From NCBI RefSeq assembly GCF_000696385.1, contig NZ_JJMN01000006.1, forward strand, positions 124,001-188,000: a stretch of DNA of 64,000 bases. The letters are read 5' to 3'. The position numbers and the translations under genes were made by a program. Positions 1 to 9,818 of the stretch are shown here, in pieces. Origin of the DNA: Vibrio metoecus (lineage in GTDB: Bacteria > Pseudomonadota > Gammaproteobacteria > Enterobacterales > Vibrionaceae). The notes beneath the pieces are model-generated. The model did not search any database and was not told the origin of the DNA. It saw only the letters and a list, made by a program, of their open reading frames with translations. The first letter of the stretch is position 1, and the number at the start of each line of letters is the position of its first letter.

Positions 1-617
1 ATCGCCTGTAATCCTTCTTCAATCGACTGAGTCCCGGTTAGAAACTGTAATTCCACCTCCGAAAACTTCACCACATCCGCCAAACCGACGGCACGCATGA
101 CAGTGGCCTGTAATTCTTGCGGCTCTGACCATACTTCTTCACGCAGATTAGGATCAAAGCTGACATATCCCCCCACCTCTTTCATTTGCGCAATTGCGGC
201 AAAGGTCGAGCTGCGGCTCGGTTCATTGGCCAAAGCAATCGAACAGACATGCAGCCACTCCCCTTTTTGAAAAGAGGGAATATCACTGAGTTGCAGGAAT
301 TGATCCGCGCTCGGTTTCACCATAAAGGTAAAACTGCGCTCTCCATGCTCATCAAGGTCAACAACCACAGTGGAAGTGCGATGTACGGGGTCGAAATACA
401 AGTGCTGGCAATCCACTTGCTCGGCAGTGAGTGTCTGTTGCATAAATCGGCCAAAGGGATCGTTCCCGACTCGACCCAAAAAAGCACTGCGACCGGATAA
501 ACGGGCGATCGCGACGGCAACATTAGCGGGTGCACCACCCGGACACTTTAAATAATGCTGTTGCCCATCTGGGATCAGATCGACCACGGCATCGCCTGTC
601 AGCCATACTCTTGACAT
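1..617 (-). CDS. cscK: Fructokinase, PfkB/ribokinase family (3' end outside window)
   Basis: Partial gene: 205 codons run from an ATG at 617 to the window edge with no stop. The PfkB-type N-terminal signature GGAPANVAVAIARLSG lies at about residues 27-42, and FDPNLREEVW, typical of sugar kinases, at about 164-173. The catalytic GxGD region lies beyond the edge. The start is supported by GAGGAGTG just upstream. The enzyme phosphorylates free fructose in the cytosol using ATP. In V. cholerae a fructokinase next to glpD belongs to the sucrose cluster (knowledge, not visible here). Transcribed away from glpD across a 397-base divergent spacer. Family call is secure; fructose as substrate is inferred. 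Confidence 0.85.
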   Translation of the reverse strand, partial: MSRVWLTGDAVVDLIPDGQQHYLKCPGGAPANVAVAIARLSGRSAFLGRVGNDPFGRFMQQTLTAEQVDCQHLYFDPVHRTSTVVVDLDEHGERSFTFMVKPSADQFLQLSDIPSFQKGEWLHVCSIALANEPSRSSTFAAIAQMKEVGGYVSFDPNLREEVWSEPQELQATVMRAVGLADVVKFSEVELQFLTGTQSIEEGLQA

Positions 618-726
618 AGAATCACTCCTCAAAATGTGGTTTGAGCTGAGTCTAACCAAAGCGTTCAAGTGGGAAAACTGCCATATTCGAGTTCAGGTCA
701 GGAATTGCTCATTTCTGTGAGCTTAA

Positions 727-746
727 ATAGAGATTGCGATCTCTAT
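727..746. repeat. Perfect inverted repeat, operator-like
   Basis: ATAGAGAT-TGCG-ATCTCTAT: two perfect 8-base arms around a 4-base centre, about 110 bases upstream of the fructokinase start. No T-run follows, so it looks more like a protein-binding dyad than a terminator. The protein is unknown to me. Confidence 0.5.
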
Positions 747-904
747 AGTAAGTTTCTCTTTACTTTTTCGGGAACGTTACCTATTCGAAAAATCATCATG
801 TCTCATCTCATACCCAAACGGATTGGTGCAGCAGCCACACACATACGGATCCAGTAAAAATGGAATATTCGAGCGCTCATTACACCCATTTCCCTCGTTC
901 ATTT

Positions 905-918
905 ATGATCAAGATCAA
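905..918. promoter_or_regulatory. FNR-like box upstream of glpD
   Basis: ATGAT-CAAG-ATCAA matches the FNR consensus TTGAT-N4-ATCAA at 9 of 10 defined positions. It lies about 100 bases before glpD. GlpD is the aerobic glycerol-3-phosphate dehydrogenase, so anaerobic control would make sense, but this rests on motif match alone. CRP is an alternative. Confidence 0.4.
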
Positions 919-954
919 AATTCATAGTAGAAATATTGCGCATTCCTATGTTTT

Positions 955-974
955 AATGCTTTCATACGAACATT
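955..974. promoter_or_regulatory. Candidate GlpR operator
   Basis: A 20-base element with a perfect CGAACAT right half (967-973) and a degenerate AATG left half, about 14 of 20 to the enterobacterial glp operator as I remember it. Its place 40 bases before glpD fits repression by GlpR relieved by glycerol-3-phosphate. Confidence 0.4.
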
Positions 975-1014
975 AAAGAACAAAAACGAAAACATTTAGG
1001 CTCGGAGAAAGAAA

Positions 1015-2553
1015 ATGAATGCTCGCTCAACACGTTTTACCCAAGATGAAGTGCTCGATTTGATTATTGTTGGCGGTGGCATTAATGGCGCTGGCATTGC
1101 CGCAGATGCAACAGGGCGAGGATTAAAAGTTGGCTTATACGATGCCAAAGATTTTGCCAGCGCGACCTCTTCTGCCAGCTCAAAACTGGTACACGGTGGT
1201 TTGCGCTATTTAGAACATTATGAATTTCGCTTAGTCAGTGAAGCACTGGCGGAGCGCGAAGTGCTTTTGAAAAAAGCACCGCACATCGTAACGCCGATGC
1301 GTTTTCGTTTGCCACATCGTCCTTTCTTACGCCCAGCATGGATGATCCGCGCTGGTCTGTTTCTTTATGATAATTTGGGCAAACGCACTTCCCTACCTGC
1401 AAGTCACAAAGTCAACTTAAAAGCGGGCAGCGTGACTAAACCTGAAATGCAAATCGGTTTTGAGTATTCCGATTGCTGGGTTGATGATGCTCGTTTGGTG
1501 ATCCTCAACGCCATGCAAGCTCAAGAACAAGGTGCAGAAGTGTTGAACTACTGCACCGTCGAAAAAGCTGAGCGTATCGGCGATTTATGGCATGTCACTT
1601 TGCTTGATGGACAAACTCAACAACGCTTTGAACGCCGTAGTCATGCACTTGTGAATGCTGCTGGCCCTTGGGTAAAGCAGTTTTTAAACGAGAATGCTCA
1701 CGTCAGCTCCCCTTACGGCATTCGTTTAATCCAAGGCTCACACATTATCGTGCCGCGCATTCACGATGAGCCGCAGGCGTATATTCTGCAAAATGAAGAT
1801 AAGCGCATTGTGTTTGTCATTCCTTATCTCGATCGCTATTCGATGATTGGTACAACCGATGTCGAATACAAAGGCGACCCAAGAAAAGTGGCGATTACCG
1901 ATGCTGAGCGTGATTATTTAATTTCGATTGTGAACAAACATTTTATGCGCGAAATCGCGCGTTCAGACATCATTGCTGAATTCAGTGGTGTACGCCCACT
2001 GTGTGATGACGAATCGAACTCGCCACAGGCCATTACTCGTGACTATACACTGTCTCTGGATCAACAAGCTGATGAAGCGCCGCTGCTGTCCATTTTTGGT
2101 GGTAAACTCACGACGTATCGGAAACTAGGCGAAGCGGCGATGAAACACCTCGCTCCTTTCTTCCCGAACATGAAAGCCCCTTGGACAGCGGATGCTCCTC
2201 TGCCAGGTGGTGAAAACTTTGACTATGCAGCCTTAAAAAACCAGCTGGTGGTGGCCTTTCCTTTTATTACTGAGTCAGTGATTGAGCGTTGGTTGCGCAG
2301 CTATGGCAGCCGCACCACGCAATTTTTGGTAGGTGTGACAGGCATTGAAGATCTCGGCATCGCGTTCAGCGGTGAGCTCTACCAAAGAGAGATCGATTAT
2401 CTGTGCGAGAAAGAGTTTGCTCGTCATGCGCAAGATATTTTCTGGCGCAGGACTAAACTTGGTTTAAATCACGATACAAGCGTAGTGGCAGAAGTTGAAG
2501 CCTATTTACAACAAAAGATACACGCAACTCACTCTTCAAAAGCGACAGCCTAA
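1015..2553 (+). CDS. glpD: Aerobic glycerol-3-phosphate dehydrogenase GlpD
   Basis: FAD enzyme of the inner face of the cytoplasmic membrane. It oxidises sn-glycerol-3-phosphate to dihydroxyacetone phosphate and passes electrons to quinone. The 512-residue product is close to the family length. The N-terminal dinucleotide fold IIVGGGINGAG (about residues 17-27) binds FAD, and KLVHGGLRYLE follows near 57. The ATG is preceded by GGAGA at good spacing. It stands alone between divergent cscK and a terminator hairpin at 2559. A GlpR-like operator and an FNR-like box lie upstream. The frame is intact. Confidence 0.97.
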   Translation: MNARSTRFTQDEVLDLIIVGGGINGAGIAADATGRGLKVGLYDAKDFASATSSASSKLVHGGLRYLEHYEFRLVSEALAEREVLLKKAPHIVTPMRFRLPHRPFLRPAWMIRAGLFLYDNLGKRTSLPASHKVNLKAGSVTKPEMQIGFEYSDCWVDDARLVILNAMQAQEQGAEVLNYCTVEKAERIGDLWHVTLLDGQTQQRFERRSHALVNAAGPWVKQFLNENAHVSSPYGIRLIQGSHIIVPRIHDEPQAYILQNEDKRIVFVIPYLDRYSMIGTTDVEYKGDPRKVAITDAERDYLISIVNKHFMREIARSDIIAEFSGVRPLCDDESNSPQAITRDYTLSLDQQADEAPLLSIFGGKLTTYRKLGEAAMKHLAPFFPNMKAPWTADAPLPGGENFDYAALKNQLVVAFPFITESVIERWLRSYGSRTTQFLVGVTGIEDLGIAFSGELYQREIDYLCEKEFARHAQDIFWRRTKLGLNHDTSVVAEVEAYLQQKIHATHSSKATA

Positions 2554-2558
2554 AATAG

Positions 2559-2583
2559 AAATGGCCACATAATGTGGCCATTT
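2559..2583 (+). terminator. Hairpin after glpD
   Basis: AAATGGCCACA and TGTGGCCATTT form a perfect 11-base stem with a 3-base loop, 6 bases after the glpD stop. The following T content is weak, so it may work as a bidirectional terminator with the convergent lipoprotein gene. Confidence 0.6.
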
Positions 2584-2633
2584 AGTGCTTCTGTTTGTGT
2601 TGAGGTTTATCTCATCTTCGATGACAAATAACT

Positions 2634-3250
2634 TTAATTAGAAGAAAGGATAAATCGAACTTCTACTCGGCGATTACAAGCACGCCCCTTTTTGGTGTTG
2701 TTGGTACACGCAGGTACATGTTCACCGTAACCGCGAGTATAAATAGCATTCTGCGCAACTTGCCGTTGCACCAGAGCAGACTTCACTGAAGTGGCACGTT
2801 TTTACCGATAATTTATCATTAAATTTACTGGGTCCCGGTGTTGTCGGTATGCCCTTCTAACACAATATCGACACCCGACTCTCCGGCTAAAAATTGCGCC
2901 ATGTTATCGAGCCATTGCTTTGAAGAGGCACTGACTTTGGCTGAACCAGTCTCAAATTTAATGGTGTTTTTGAGTTTGATCATCGGGTAATCACCAGGCA
3001 TGACTTCATGCTCAATACCGTTACTTACGAGATATTGGCGTAACTGTTCGTAACTTGAAGAATGCGCCTGCATTTTTGGCGTTTGAGCAACACTCACACT
3101 CTGTTGTGGCGCATTGCCCCATTCTGGATAACGTACATCGAAGTCTCCTTTCGGGGCGACATCGAGCATACTGTCGTTAAACATGCGATCCGTCGCCAAC
3201 GAACCACACCCGGTTAGAACAAATGCAATGCACAAAAACCAGACTTTCAT
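2634..3250 (-). pseudogene. OmpA-family outer-membrane lipoprotein, frame broken twice
   Basis: The product begins with a lipoprotein signal: a hydrophobic stretch then the lipobox LTGC, so Cys would be lipidated. The C-terminal half is an OmpA/Pal peptidoglycan-binding domain with IKFETGSAKVS and LEGHTDNTG. As given, the frame stops at 2825. Dropping the T at 2827 and one T of the five at 2799-2803 restores QKFNDKLSVKRA and RACNRRVEVRF to a stop at 2634, a 204-residue protein. Two +1 changes within 30 bases of a conserved domain suggest sequence error. ATG at 3250 is preferred to the GTG at 3259. Probable role: tethering outer membrane to cell wall. Confidence 0.8.
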
Positions 3251-3468
3251 TTTCAACACTCAGCCATTGAACTCTATTCAGTTATCGGCATTTTTTGAAA
3301 AACTTTATCGCTCATCAACAACAATTTACAAATGGCTTGCTTGCCATCACACAATCCCTCGTTAGAATGTCAGCCATTCATTACTCCCTGATGGCCTTGT
3401 GGCCAGGCGCTTTCATTCTCAAATAGCGTTGATGGGAAAGACATTTGTTAAAGGACACTACACGCTTT

Positions 3469-3942
3469 ATGTCTAAAATTATTATTCCCTTAGTGGTTGC
3501 TTTACTCGCTGGCTTTATGATTTATCGTACTTGGACTAACCATAAAACCGCCGATGCCAACTTTTCTGCTGGCCAACAGTTTCTCGCTGAAAATGGTCAA
3601 CGTGAAAATGTGATTACGACCGATAGCGGTTTGCAATATGAGGTGTTGCAAGCAGGCACTGGCACTGAACACCCAGGCCCGAAAAGCCGAGTGAAAGTAC
3701 ATTATCATGGTGAATTACTGGATGGGACCGTGTTCGATAGTTCGGTCGAGCGTGGTGAACCTATCAGTTTCGGTCTCAATCAAGTCATCAAAGGCTGGCA
3801 AGAAGGTGTACAACTTATGGTGGTGGGTGAAAAAACACGCTTCTATATTCCCAGTAACCTAGGCTATGGAAAAAGTGGTACAGGCCCGATCCCACCTTCT
3901 GCCGTACTGATCTTTGAAGTCGAACTACTCGCTATCGAATAA
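3469..3942 (+). CDS. FKBP-type peptidyl-prolyl cis-trans isomerase, membrane-anchored
   Basis: 157 residues with one N-terminal hydrophobic segment (about 3-20) that probably anchors the protein with its FKBP domain in the periplasm. The FKBP fold runs from about residue 50 with VKVHYHGELLDGTVFDSS, the GWQEGVQLM core and FYIPSNLGYG near the C terminus. These enzymes catalyse prolyl bond isomerisation in folding proteins. The ATG at 3469 has AAAGGA about 14 bases upstream, slightly far. A TTG at 3445 in the same frame is possible. Separated from the next gene by a strong bidirectional terminator. Confidence 0.88.
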   Translation: MSKIIIPLVVALLAGFMIYRTWTNHKTADANFSAGQQFLAENGQRENVITTDSGLQYEVLQAGTGTEHPGPKSRVKVHYHGELLDGTVFDSSVERGEPISFGLNQVIKGWQEGVQLMVVGEKTRFYIPSNLGYGKSGTGPIPPSAVLIFEVELLAIE

Positions 3943-3970
3943 GTGACAACAGGGTTTCGATCTGACAATA

Positions 3971-3994
3971 AAAAAGCTGCCTCGGCAGCTTTTT
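3971..3994. terminator. Bidirectional intrinsic terminator
   Basis: AAAAAGCTGCC-TC-GGCAGCTTTTT, with A- and T-runs on both flanks. It sits between the convergent FKBP gene and the YqaB-like gene and can serve both. Confidence 0.9.
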
Positions 3995-3997
3995 AAT

Positions 3998-4637
3998 TTA
4001 CGCCGCACAAGGATAAAAGGCTAATCCCTGCTGAGTCACCAATACACAATCCATGCCTCCAGCGTGTGCGGCTTGTAACCCCAATTGAGTATCCTCAAAA
4101 ACCAGACATCGCTTGGGTTGCAGCTCCAGTTGCTCGCACGCCATTAAAAAAGTTTCAGGGTGTGGTTTGTGTTCCGTCACATCGCTTGCCGTCACCACCG
4201 CATCAAATTTATCAAGCACTTGTGCGGTGTCCAATAAACGTAAAGCACTGTCACGTTGGCTACCCGTTCCAATCGCCATTTTCTTTTTGCCCTGCCATTC
4301 GCACAGCAGCGCATATGTTGCGGGGATCACCTCGGCTTGCATCCCAATACTCGCAAACCGATCCATCTTGTAACCCGCCACGAGCTCCGGATTGAGGGTT
4401 AATCCTAATTTTTTGTTGATATGCATCGTAATTTTGGCGCTCGGCATGCCACCTAAGCCGTGTAGCCATTGTTCATCAAATGGAAAAACCAAAATGCTCT
4501 GCGGCTTCTTTCCAAGCCGCTAAATGAGCGGGCATGGTATCGAGCAGCGTTCCATCCATGTCAAAAATAAATCCGTCATAACAATCAAAGTCGATTTCGA
4601 ACACATCATCACCCATTTTTTGTAATAAATTTGTCAT
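3998..4637 (-). pseudogene. yqaB: HAD-family sugar phosphatase, YqaB-like, frame broken
   Basis: HAD superfamily hydrolase of the beta-phosphoglucomutase/YqaB group. Motif I FDMDGTLLDT carries the nucleophile Asp, motif II lies in MAIGTGSQRDSA, the motif III Lys in HKPHPETF and motif IV in VFEDTQLG. E. coli YqaB acts mainly on fructose-1-phosphate and related sugar phosphates; this substrate is inferred. The frame breaks after HFGF at the A5 run 4484-4488. With A4 it reads HFGFPFDEQW and gives 212 residues. The start is uncertain: neither the ATG at 4637 nor the internal one a few codons later has a clear ribosome site. Confidence 0.82.
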
Positions 4638-4784
4638 TAATATTTAATATAAAGCCGAAAACCATGAACGACACTAGTATTGATAGTTTCATTATTCTCA
4701 GTACACTGCTGAACGGTTTGCACCAAGACACCTATCAACGCTTATTGGTTGTCTATTGAGCAAGAATAATAAGTAGGTAACACC

Positions 4785-6551
4785 ATGAATATTAGAAATA
4801 AGCTTTACACTTTGGGCATCATAGCCATTTTAGGATCCATCGCAATTTTCTTTACTACCTCACAATTTGCCAGCACCAACGATGAACTCAATCGAGCCAT
4901 CAACCAAGTTGATAAACTGGAAGTAAGACTTCTCAATTTAAGACGCAACGAAAAAGACTTTCTGCTACGTAGCGATGCTAAATATCTGGATACCTTCCAA
5001 AAAAATAGCGATATCTTCCTTAGCTTACAAGCTGAACTTGATGCGATCATGCTCAAATACAAACTCGGTGATTCCAATGCCCTGCGTACTGACTTGTTGC
5101 AATACAAACAAGGTTTTGAACAATTGGTTAAGGCTTACCAAACTCTCGGTTTAGATAAAGAGAGTGGCCTGCTGAAAAATTACTATCAAGCACTCAATCA
5201 AGCCAAACAACAAGCGACTGCCGAAGAGTTATTAGCCCTTACTGATTTTCATCAGCAAACATTGGCAGGTTCCGTCAATTCGACAGCGCTAGGTCAATAT
5301 GCACAACTGATTACCGCAGCGCAGGCGGTGGTTGCTCAAGAAAAAGTGATCGGCTTGAAATATAACGAAGGCTTACTCGGTAGCACTCGATCCCAATCTC
5401 ACGATGTAGAAGAGATGTTTAAAACCTTTTCAGAAACGCTCACCAAAGCGGTCGATGAAAAGCAGCAAAGCATGAACAATATTAAGCTAGCGGTCACAAT
5501 TACGGTTGTATTAGTGATTTTATTGGTTATTTTCCAGATCAGCCGCTCGATCAACTTACGCGTCAGCCAATTATTGTTGGTGATCCAACGTATTGCAGAA
5601 TCTAATGACATTTCATTACGGGCTGAGATTAAAGGGCAAGATGAGATCACCTCTGTCGCTCGTTACTTCAATGGCTTATTGGATAAATTTGAAGAGTTGA
5701 TCAGCGGCTCTCAAAGCAAATCCCACCAACTGTATACCAGTACCTCTAGCATGCATAACGAGTTGGAAGGCGTGATCGAACAATTCAATGTGCAATCGGA
5801 ACACATGGCATTGATGGCAACTTCAGTGCAACAAATGGTTTCCACAATCAGCGAAATTTCCGAAAGCACCAACGTAGCAGCAGAGGGCGTAAACCAAGCC
5901 GCGCGCAACGCAGAACATGGCCGTAGTGTGGTGGTTACCACAGTGAAAAATATCGATCTGCTTTCTTCTACCTTGCAAAAAAGCCAGCACTCGATTGGTT
6001 CGCTGAACGAATTTGTTGAGAAAATTGGTGGCGCTGTCAGCATCATTCAAGGAATTGCTGAGCAAACTAACCTTTTGGCACTCAACGCCGCCATCGAAGC
6101 TGCTCGTGCCGGAGAGCAAGGACGTGGGTTTGCAGTAGTGGCCGATGAAGTCCGTTCATTAGCCACCCGAACGCATCAGTCGACAGAAGAAATTACTCGT
6201 GTTGTTTCAAATATTCAGTCACAAATGAGCCAGGTGGTTGATGATATTGATCTCTGCAACAACCAAGGACAAGCCACTCTTACGGCATCGACTCAACTTG
6301 ATGAGAGCTTACAGCAGATCCTGCGAGACATGAGCACCATTCAAGATAATTCTCAGCGCATTGCCGCCGCCATTGAAGAGCAAGGCAGCGTAATGAATCA
6401 TGTCAGTGAATCCATCACGGAACTCAATACTATTTCAGAGAATAACATGCGTTCAGCACAGCAATGCCTCACTGAAGTCGATACGGTATCTCGCCAAGCT
6501 CATGCCATGGATGAGGCTGTGGCGGAATTTCGCACCAACCGCCGTCACTAA
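4785..6551 (+). CDS. Methyl-accepting chemotaxis protein
   Basis: 588-residue chemoreceptor of classic layout. A first membrane segment lies near residues 8-28, then a helical periplasmic sensor of about 200 residues, a second membrane segment near 235-252, HAMP, and a long cytoplasmic coiled coil. The signalling tip at about 420-456 includes [20 protein letters not shown]. The sensor resembles helical-bimodular ligand domains in character, but I cannot name the ligand. It would signal to CheA/CheW at the pole. Preceded by TAGGT; followed by a terminator. Stands alone. Confidence 0.92.
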   Translation: MNIRNKLYTLGIIAILGSIAIFFTTSQFASTNDELNRAINQVDKLEVRLLNLRRNEKDFLLRSDAKYLDTFQKNSDIFLSLQAELDAIMLKYKLGDSNALRTDLLQYKQGFEQLVKAYQTLGLDKESGLLKNYYQALNQAKQQATAEELLALTDFHQQTLAGSVNSTALGQYAQLITAAQAVVAQEKVIGLKYNEGLLGSTRSQSHDVEEMFKTFSETLTKAVDEKQQSMNNIKLAVTITVVLVILLVIFQISRSINLRVSQLLLVIQRIAESNDISLRAEIKGQDEITSVARYFNGLLDKFEELISGSQSKSHQLYTSTSSMHNELEGVIEQFNVQSEHMALMATSVQQMVSTISEISESTNVAAEGVNQAARNAEHGRSVVVTTVKNIDLLSSTLQKSQHSIGSLNEFVEKIGGAVSIIQGIAEQTNLLALNAAIEAARAGEQGRGFAVVADEVRSLATRTHQSTEEITRVVSNIQSQMSQVVDDIDLCNNQGQATLTASTQLDESLQQILRDMSTIQDNSQRIAAAIEEQGSVMNHVSESITELNTISENNMRSAQQCLTEVDTVSRQAHAMDEAVAEFRTNRRH

Positions 6552-6578
6552 TCTAAAACTAGCGACGACTCATGAATT

Positions 6579-6605
6579 AAGGCTCCTTTAGGAGCCTTTA
6601 CTCTT
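6579..6605 (+). terminator. Intrinsic terminator after the chemoreceptor gene
   Basis: AAGGCTCC-TTTA-GGAGCCTT followed by TACTCTTTTT. Confidence 0.85.
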
Positions 6606-6889
6606 TTTGGAACACTCAACTAAGAGATGATTAATATTCACTCACCACATCTATCGCCACACCACGAAACCACCCACTTTCGATATAAATAACCAAAAAT
6701 TAACCACAACACATTATTAACCAATAAAGAACAAACAATTATCAAGAATTAATCACCAATAATAATTGATATATTTATTGCTTTAGATCATGCAAAGTGC
6801 AAGTTGAACTCGTGCTACAAATTAATTTTCAGTAAATTCCTGACATACATTTTACAGTTTGAAATAAACGGACATTTTTGGAGATTGCT
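6606..6889. other. AT-rich leader/promoter region of dcuC
   Basis: No gene. Very AT-rich between 6640 and 6780. TTGCT-TTAG-ATCAT at 6778-6791 matches the FNR consensus at 8 of 10 positions, plausible for an anaerobic transporter but weak. GGAG at 6880-6883 is the dcuC ribosome site. Confidence 0.5.
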
Positions 6890-8257
6890 ATGCTTGAGCT
6901 TCTGATTGGCTTAGTCGTAACCTTTGCGGTTGGCTATTTCATCGTTAAGGGCTATAAGCCTGCGGGTATCCTACTCACCGCAGGGATTTTGCTATTGATT
7001 TTGACGGGGATCTTGGGTCACAAGGTTCTGCCTGGAAAAATGGACACCACCGGTAACCTACTCACTGACTCAATGGAGTATGTGAAATATATGCTGCAAA
7101 ACCGCGGCGGCGGCTTAGGTATGCAGATTATGTTGCTGTGTGGTTTTGCCTCTTATATGACCCACATCGGTGCGAATAATGTGGTGGTCAAACAGTTTTC
7201 TAAACCGCTTTCTTTTATTAAATCGCCATACGTTTTACTCGTGGCGGCATACATTGTGGCGTGCTTAATGTCACTGGCCGTGAGCTCAGCAACCGGTCTC
7301 GGTGTTTTGTTAATGGCAACCTTGTTCCCAATGATGACCGCGATGGGTATTTCTCGCCCAGCCGCCGTGGCAGTGTGTGCCTCCCCAGCTGCGATCATTT
7401 TGTCGCCAACCTCAGGTGACGTTGTCATCGCGGCTGAAAAATCAGGCCTACCACTGCACGTATTTGCGGTTGAAACCGTATTGCCTGTTTCTATCTGCGC
7501 GATCATTGTGATGGCAGCGGCAGCCTACTTCTGGAACAAATACCTCGACAAAAAAGACAATACTCCGATGGAGAAAGTAGACCTTTCTGAAATGGAAGTG
7601 AAGGCGCCAGCGTATTACGCCATTCTGCCTTTCCTACCTATCATTGGCGTGTTTGTTTTCAATGGTGAAACTCTGCCTGGCATTACGCTAGATATTTACA
7701 CTATCGTTGTTCTTTCAATCTTTATTGGTGTGATTGTGGATTACATCACCAAGCGCTTCAACGGTAAGAAAACCTTGGAAGATCTTGAAGCCTGCTACGA
7801 AGGTATGGCGGATGCGTTCAAAGGCGTGGTGATGCTATTAGTCGCGGCGGGGGTTTTTGCACAAGGTTTGATGTCGATCGGCGCGATCGATAACCTGCTG
7901 CATCTAGCGGAAGTCGCCGGTGCAGGCGGTATAGCACTTATGTTAATCCTAACGGGCTTAACGGTAGCCGCAGCAATTGCGACTGGATCTGGTAACGCAC
8001 CTTTCTATGCGTTTGTGGAGCTCGCGCCATCACTGGCGGCAAAAATGGGATTAAGCCCTGCATTCTTGATTATCCCAATGCTACAAGCCTCTAACCTTGG
8101 TCGTACGATTTCTCCGGTTTCAGGTGTGGTCGTTGCAACCGCAGGTATGGGTAAAATCAGCCCATTTGAAGTGGTAAAACGGACTTCGGTTCCTGTTTTA
8201 TTGGGGCTTTTAACCGTGATCATCGGCACTATGGTTCTGGTACCTATGTACGCTTAA
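6890..8257 (+). CDS. dcuC: Anaerobic C4-dicarboxylate transporter DcuC
   Basis: Polytopic inner-membrane carrier of 455 residues with about 12 hydrophobic segments. The DcuC-type sequence includes SSATGLGVLLMATLFP, the SPAAIILSPTSGDVV loop and the C-terminal ATGSGNAPFYAF and ISPVSGVVVATAG loops. DcuC exports succinate or exchanges fumarate and succinate during fermentation and anaerobic respiration. The ATG at 6890 is chosen over one 12 bases upstream because GGAG ends 6 bases before it. Monocistronic, closed by a terminator. Confidence 0.93.
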   Translation: MLELLIGLVVTFAVGYFIVKGYKPAGILLTAGILLLILTGILGHKVLPGKMDTTGNLLTDSMEYVKYMLQNRGGGLGMQIMLLCGFASYMTHIGANNVVVKQFSKPLSFIKSPYVLLVAAYIVACLMSLAVSSATGLGVLLMATLFPMMTAMGISRPAAVAVCASPAAIILSPTSGDVVIAAEKSGLPLHVFAVETVLPVSICAIIVMAAAAYFWNKYLDKKDNTPMEKVDLSEMEVKAPAYYAILPFLPIIGVFVFNGETLPGITLDIYTIVVLSIFIGVIVDYITKRFNGKKTLEDLEACYEGMADAFKGVVMLLVAAGVFAQGLMSIGAIDNLLHLAEVAGAGGIALMLILTGLTVAAAIATGSGNAPFYAFVELAPSLAAKMGLSPAFLIIPMLQASNLGRTISPVSGVVVATAGMGKISPFEVVKRTSVPVLLGLLTVIIGTMVLVPMYA

Positions 8258-8282
8258 TTGTGCGAGCAATGAGCAAAATTCA

Positions 8283-8313
8283 AAAGGGCGTGAATATCAC
8301 GCCCTTTCTTTTT
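8283..8313 (+). terminator. Intrinsic terminator after dcuC
   Basis: AAAGGGCGTGA-ATA-TCACGCCCTTT followed by CTTTTT. Confidence 0.9.
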
Positions 8314-8370
8314 GATACTGAGAACGACTGGATTCAGAGAACCGCGCTTTTTCCTATTACCGATTTTCGA

Positions 8371-9742
8371 TCACTCACAAGGTGGTGCAAGGTGGATTAG
8401 CGCCAACCCACCTAATGACGTTTCTCGGTATTTCTTGTTCATGTCTTTTCCGGTTTGATACATGGTCTCAATCACCTTATCGAGTGAAATCAAACATTTG
8501 CTGGTACGTTTGAGTGCCATGCGTGAGGCATTAATCGCTTTCACTGCGCCCATCGCGTTACGTTCAATACAAGGCACCTGTACCAATCCCCCGATGGGGT
8601 CACATGTCATGCCCAATGAATGTTCCATGGCGATTTCTGCCGCCATGCAGATTTGCTCGTTACTGCCGCCACGTAAAGCTGTTAAGCCTGCCGCAGCCAT
8701 AGAAGACGAAACGCCAACTTCGCCCTGACATCCGACTTCGGCTCCAGAAATGGAGGCATTGGTTTTGTACAAGATGCCGATCGCGCCAGATACGGCGAGA
8801 AAATCCTTGAGTTGCTTGGTATCGAGCGCCTTGATAAAGCGGTGGTAATACATCAAAACCGCAGGGATCACGCCCGCTGCCCCATTGGTTGGCGATGTCA
8901 CCACTTGTCCGCCAGCGGCATTCTCCTCACTCACCGCAAAAGCAAAGAGATTAATCCAATCCATCACTTCCATCGGATCGTTTTCAATCGCCGCATTCGC
9001 TTCTAGCTTTTTGAGTAAATTAGGTGCACGGCGAGTGACATTCAATCCGCCCTCTAAAATACCTTCGGTGGCAAAACCACGTTCCATACATTGGCTCATC
9101 ACTTGCCAGATTTGATCGGCCTTGGCATCAATCATCGCCATGTCTTGAAACGCCAGCTCATTACGCAAAATCATTCCGCCTAAACTCAAGCCATTTTTTT
9201 CAGCTTGGTGCAGCATTTCATCTGCGCTTCGGAAAGGATAAGTGACAGAAATATCGGCACTGGCGGTGCCATTTTTCAGCTGCTCAGCGGTGGCAACAAA
9301 CCCGCCTCCAACAGAATAATAGGTTTCAAAATCAATCTGCTGCCCTTGTGCATCAAACGCACTCAGCGTCATACCATTTTCATGCAGCGGCAGATTATCT
9401 TGATGAAAAAGAAGATCGTGATGGTAATCGAAGACAATGTCATGCTGACCGTTGAGATGCAGCTTACCCGTTTGCAACGCTTCACGCAGAGTCTGATTAG
9501 CGTCACCAATCTTGATGGTGGCAGGTTGATTGCCCATTAAGCCCAGTAAGGTAGCACGATCAGTATGATGGCCTTTACCAGTCAGTGATAACGAGCCATA
9601 CAGATCGACCTGTATGCGACCAACCTTATTGAGTTGTGGCAATAACTGCTGCACAAAACGGTAACCTGCAATCATCGGCCCATTGGTATGCGAGCTGGAA
9701 GGGCCAACCCCAATTTTGTAAATATCAAAAGATTGAGAGCAT
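8371..9742 (-). pseudogene. sdaA: L-serine dehydratase (iron-sulfur type), frame broken at codon 6
   Basis: Single-chain L-serine ammonia-lyase that converts serine to pyruvate and ammonia using an oxygen-labile 4Fe-4S cluster. The N-terminal GVGPSSSHTNGPMIAG substrate loop and C-terminal cysteines in AEVGCQGEVG, GMTCDPIGGLVQVPC are visible. Nearly all of it (434 residues from 9675) is open. The true start is the ATG at 9742: MLSIF, then an extra A in the A4 run 9727-9730 creates TGA. With A3 it reads MLSIFDIYKIGVGPSSSH and gives 456 residues, the usual family length. It stands alone. Gene paralogue (sdaA or sdaB) cannot be fixed from sequence alone. Confidence 0.9.
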
Positions 9743-9818
9743 CACTTTTCCCCTTAATCCGTAAGAGTTCAAGCTATCTTATCAACCAGTATATACCTTA
9801 TCGTCTGAATGCTGCTGT

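Larger units (their letters stand above)
618..1014. other. Divergent intergenic region cscK/glpD
   Basis: No gene is supported here. It must hold promoters for both the leftward kinase and the rightward glpD. Visible signals are a perfect 8+8 dyad at 727-746, an FNR-like box at 905-918 and a GlpR-like operator at 955-974. The right half is AT-rich. Confidence 0.7.

Noticed and set aside
4664..4759. 31-codon open frame before the chemoreceptor gene
   Set aside because: No convincing ribosome site and no recognisable features; more likely leader sequence.
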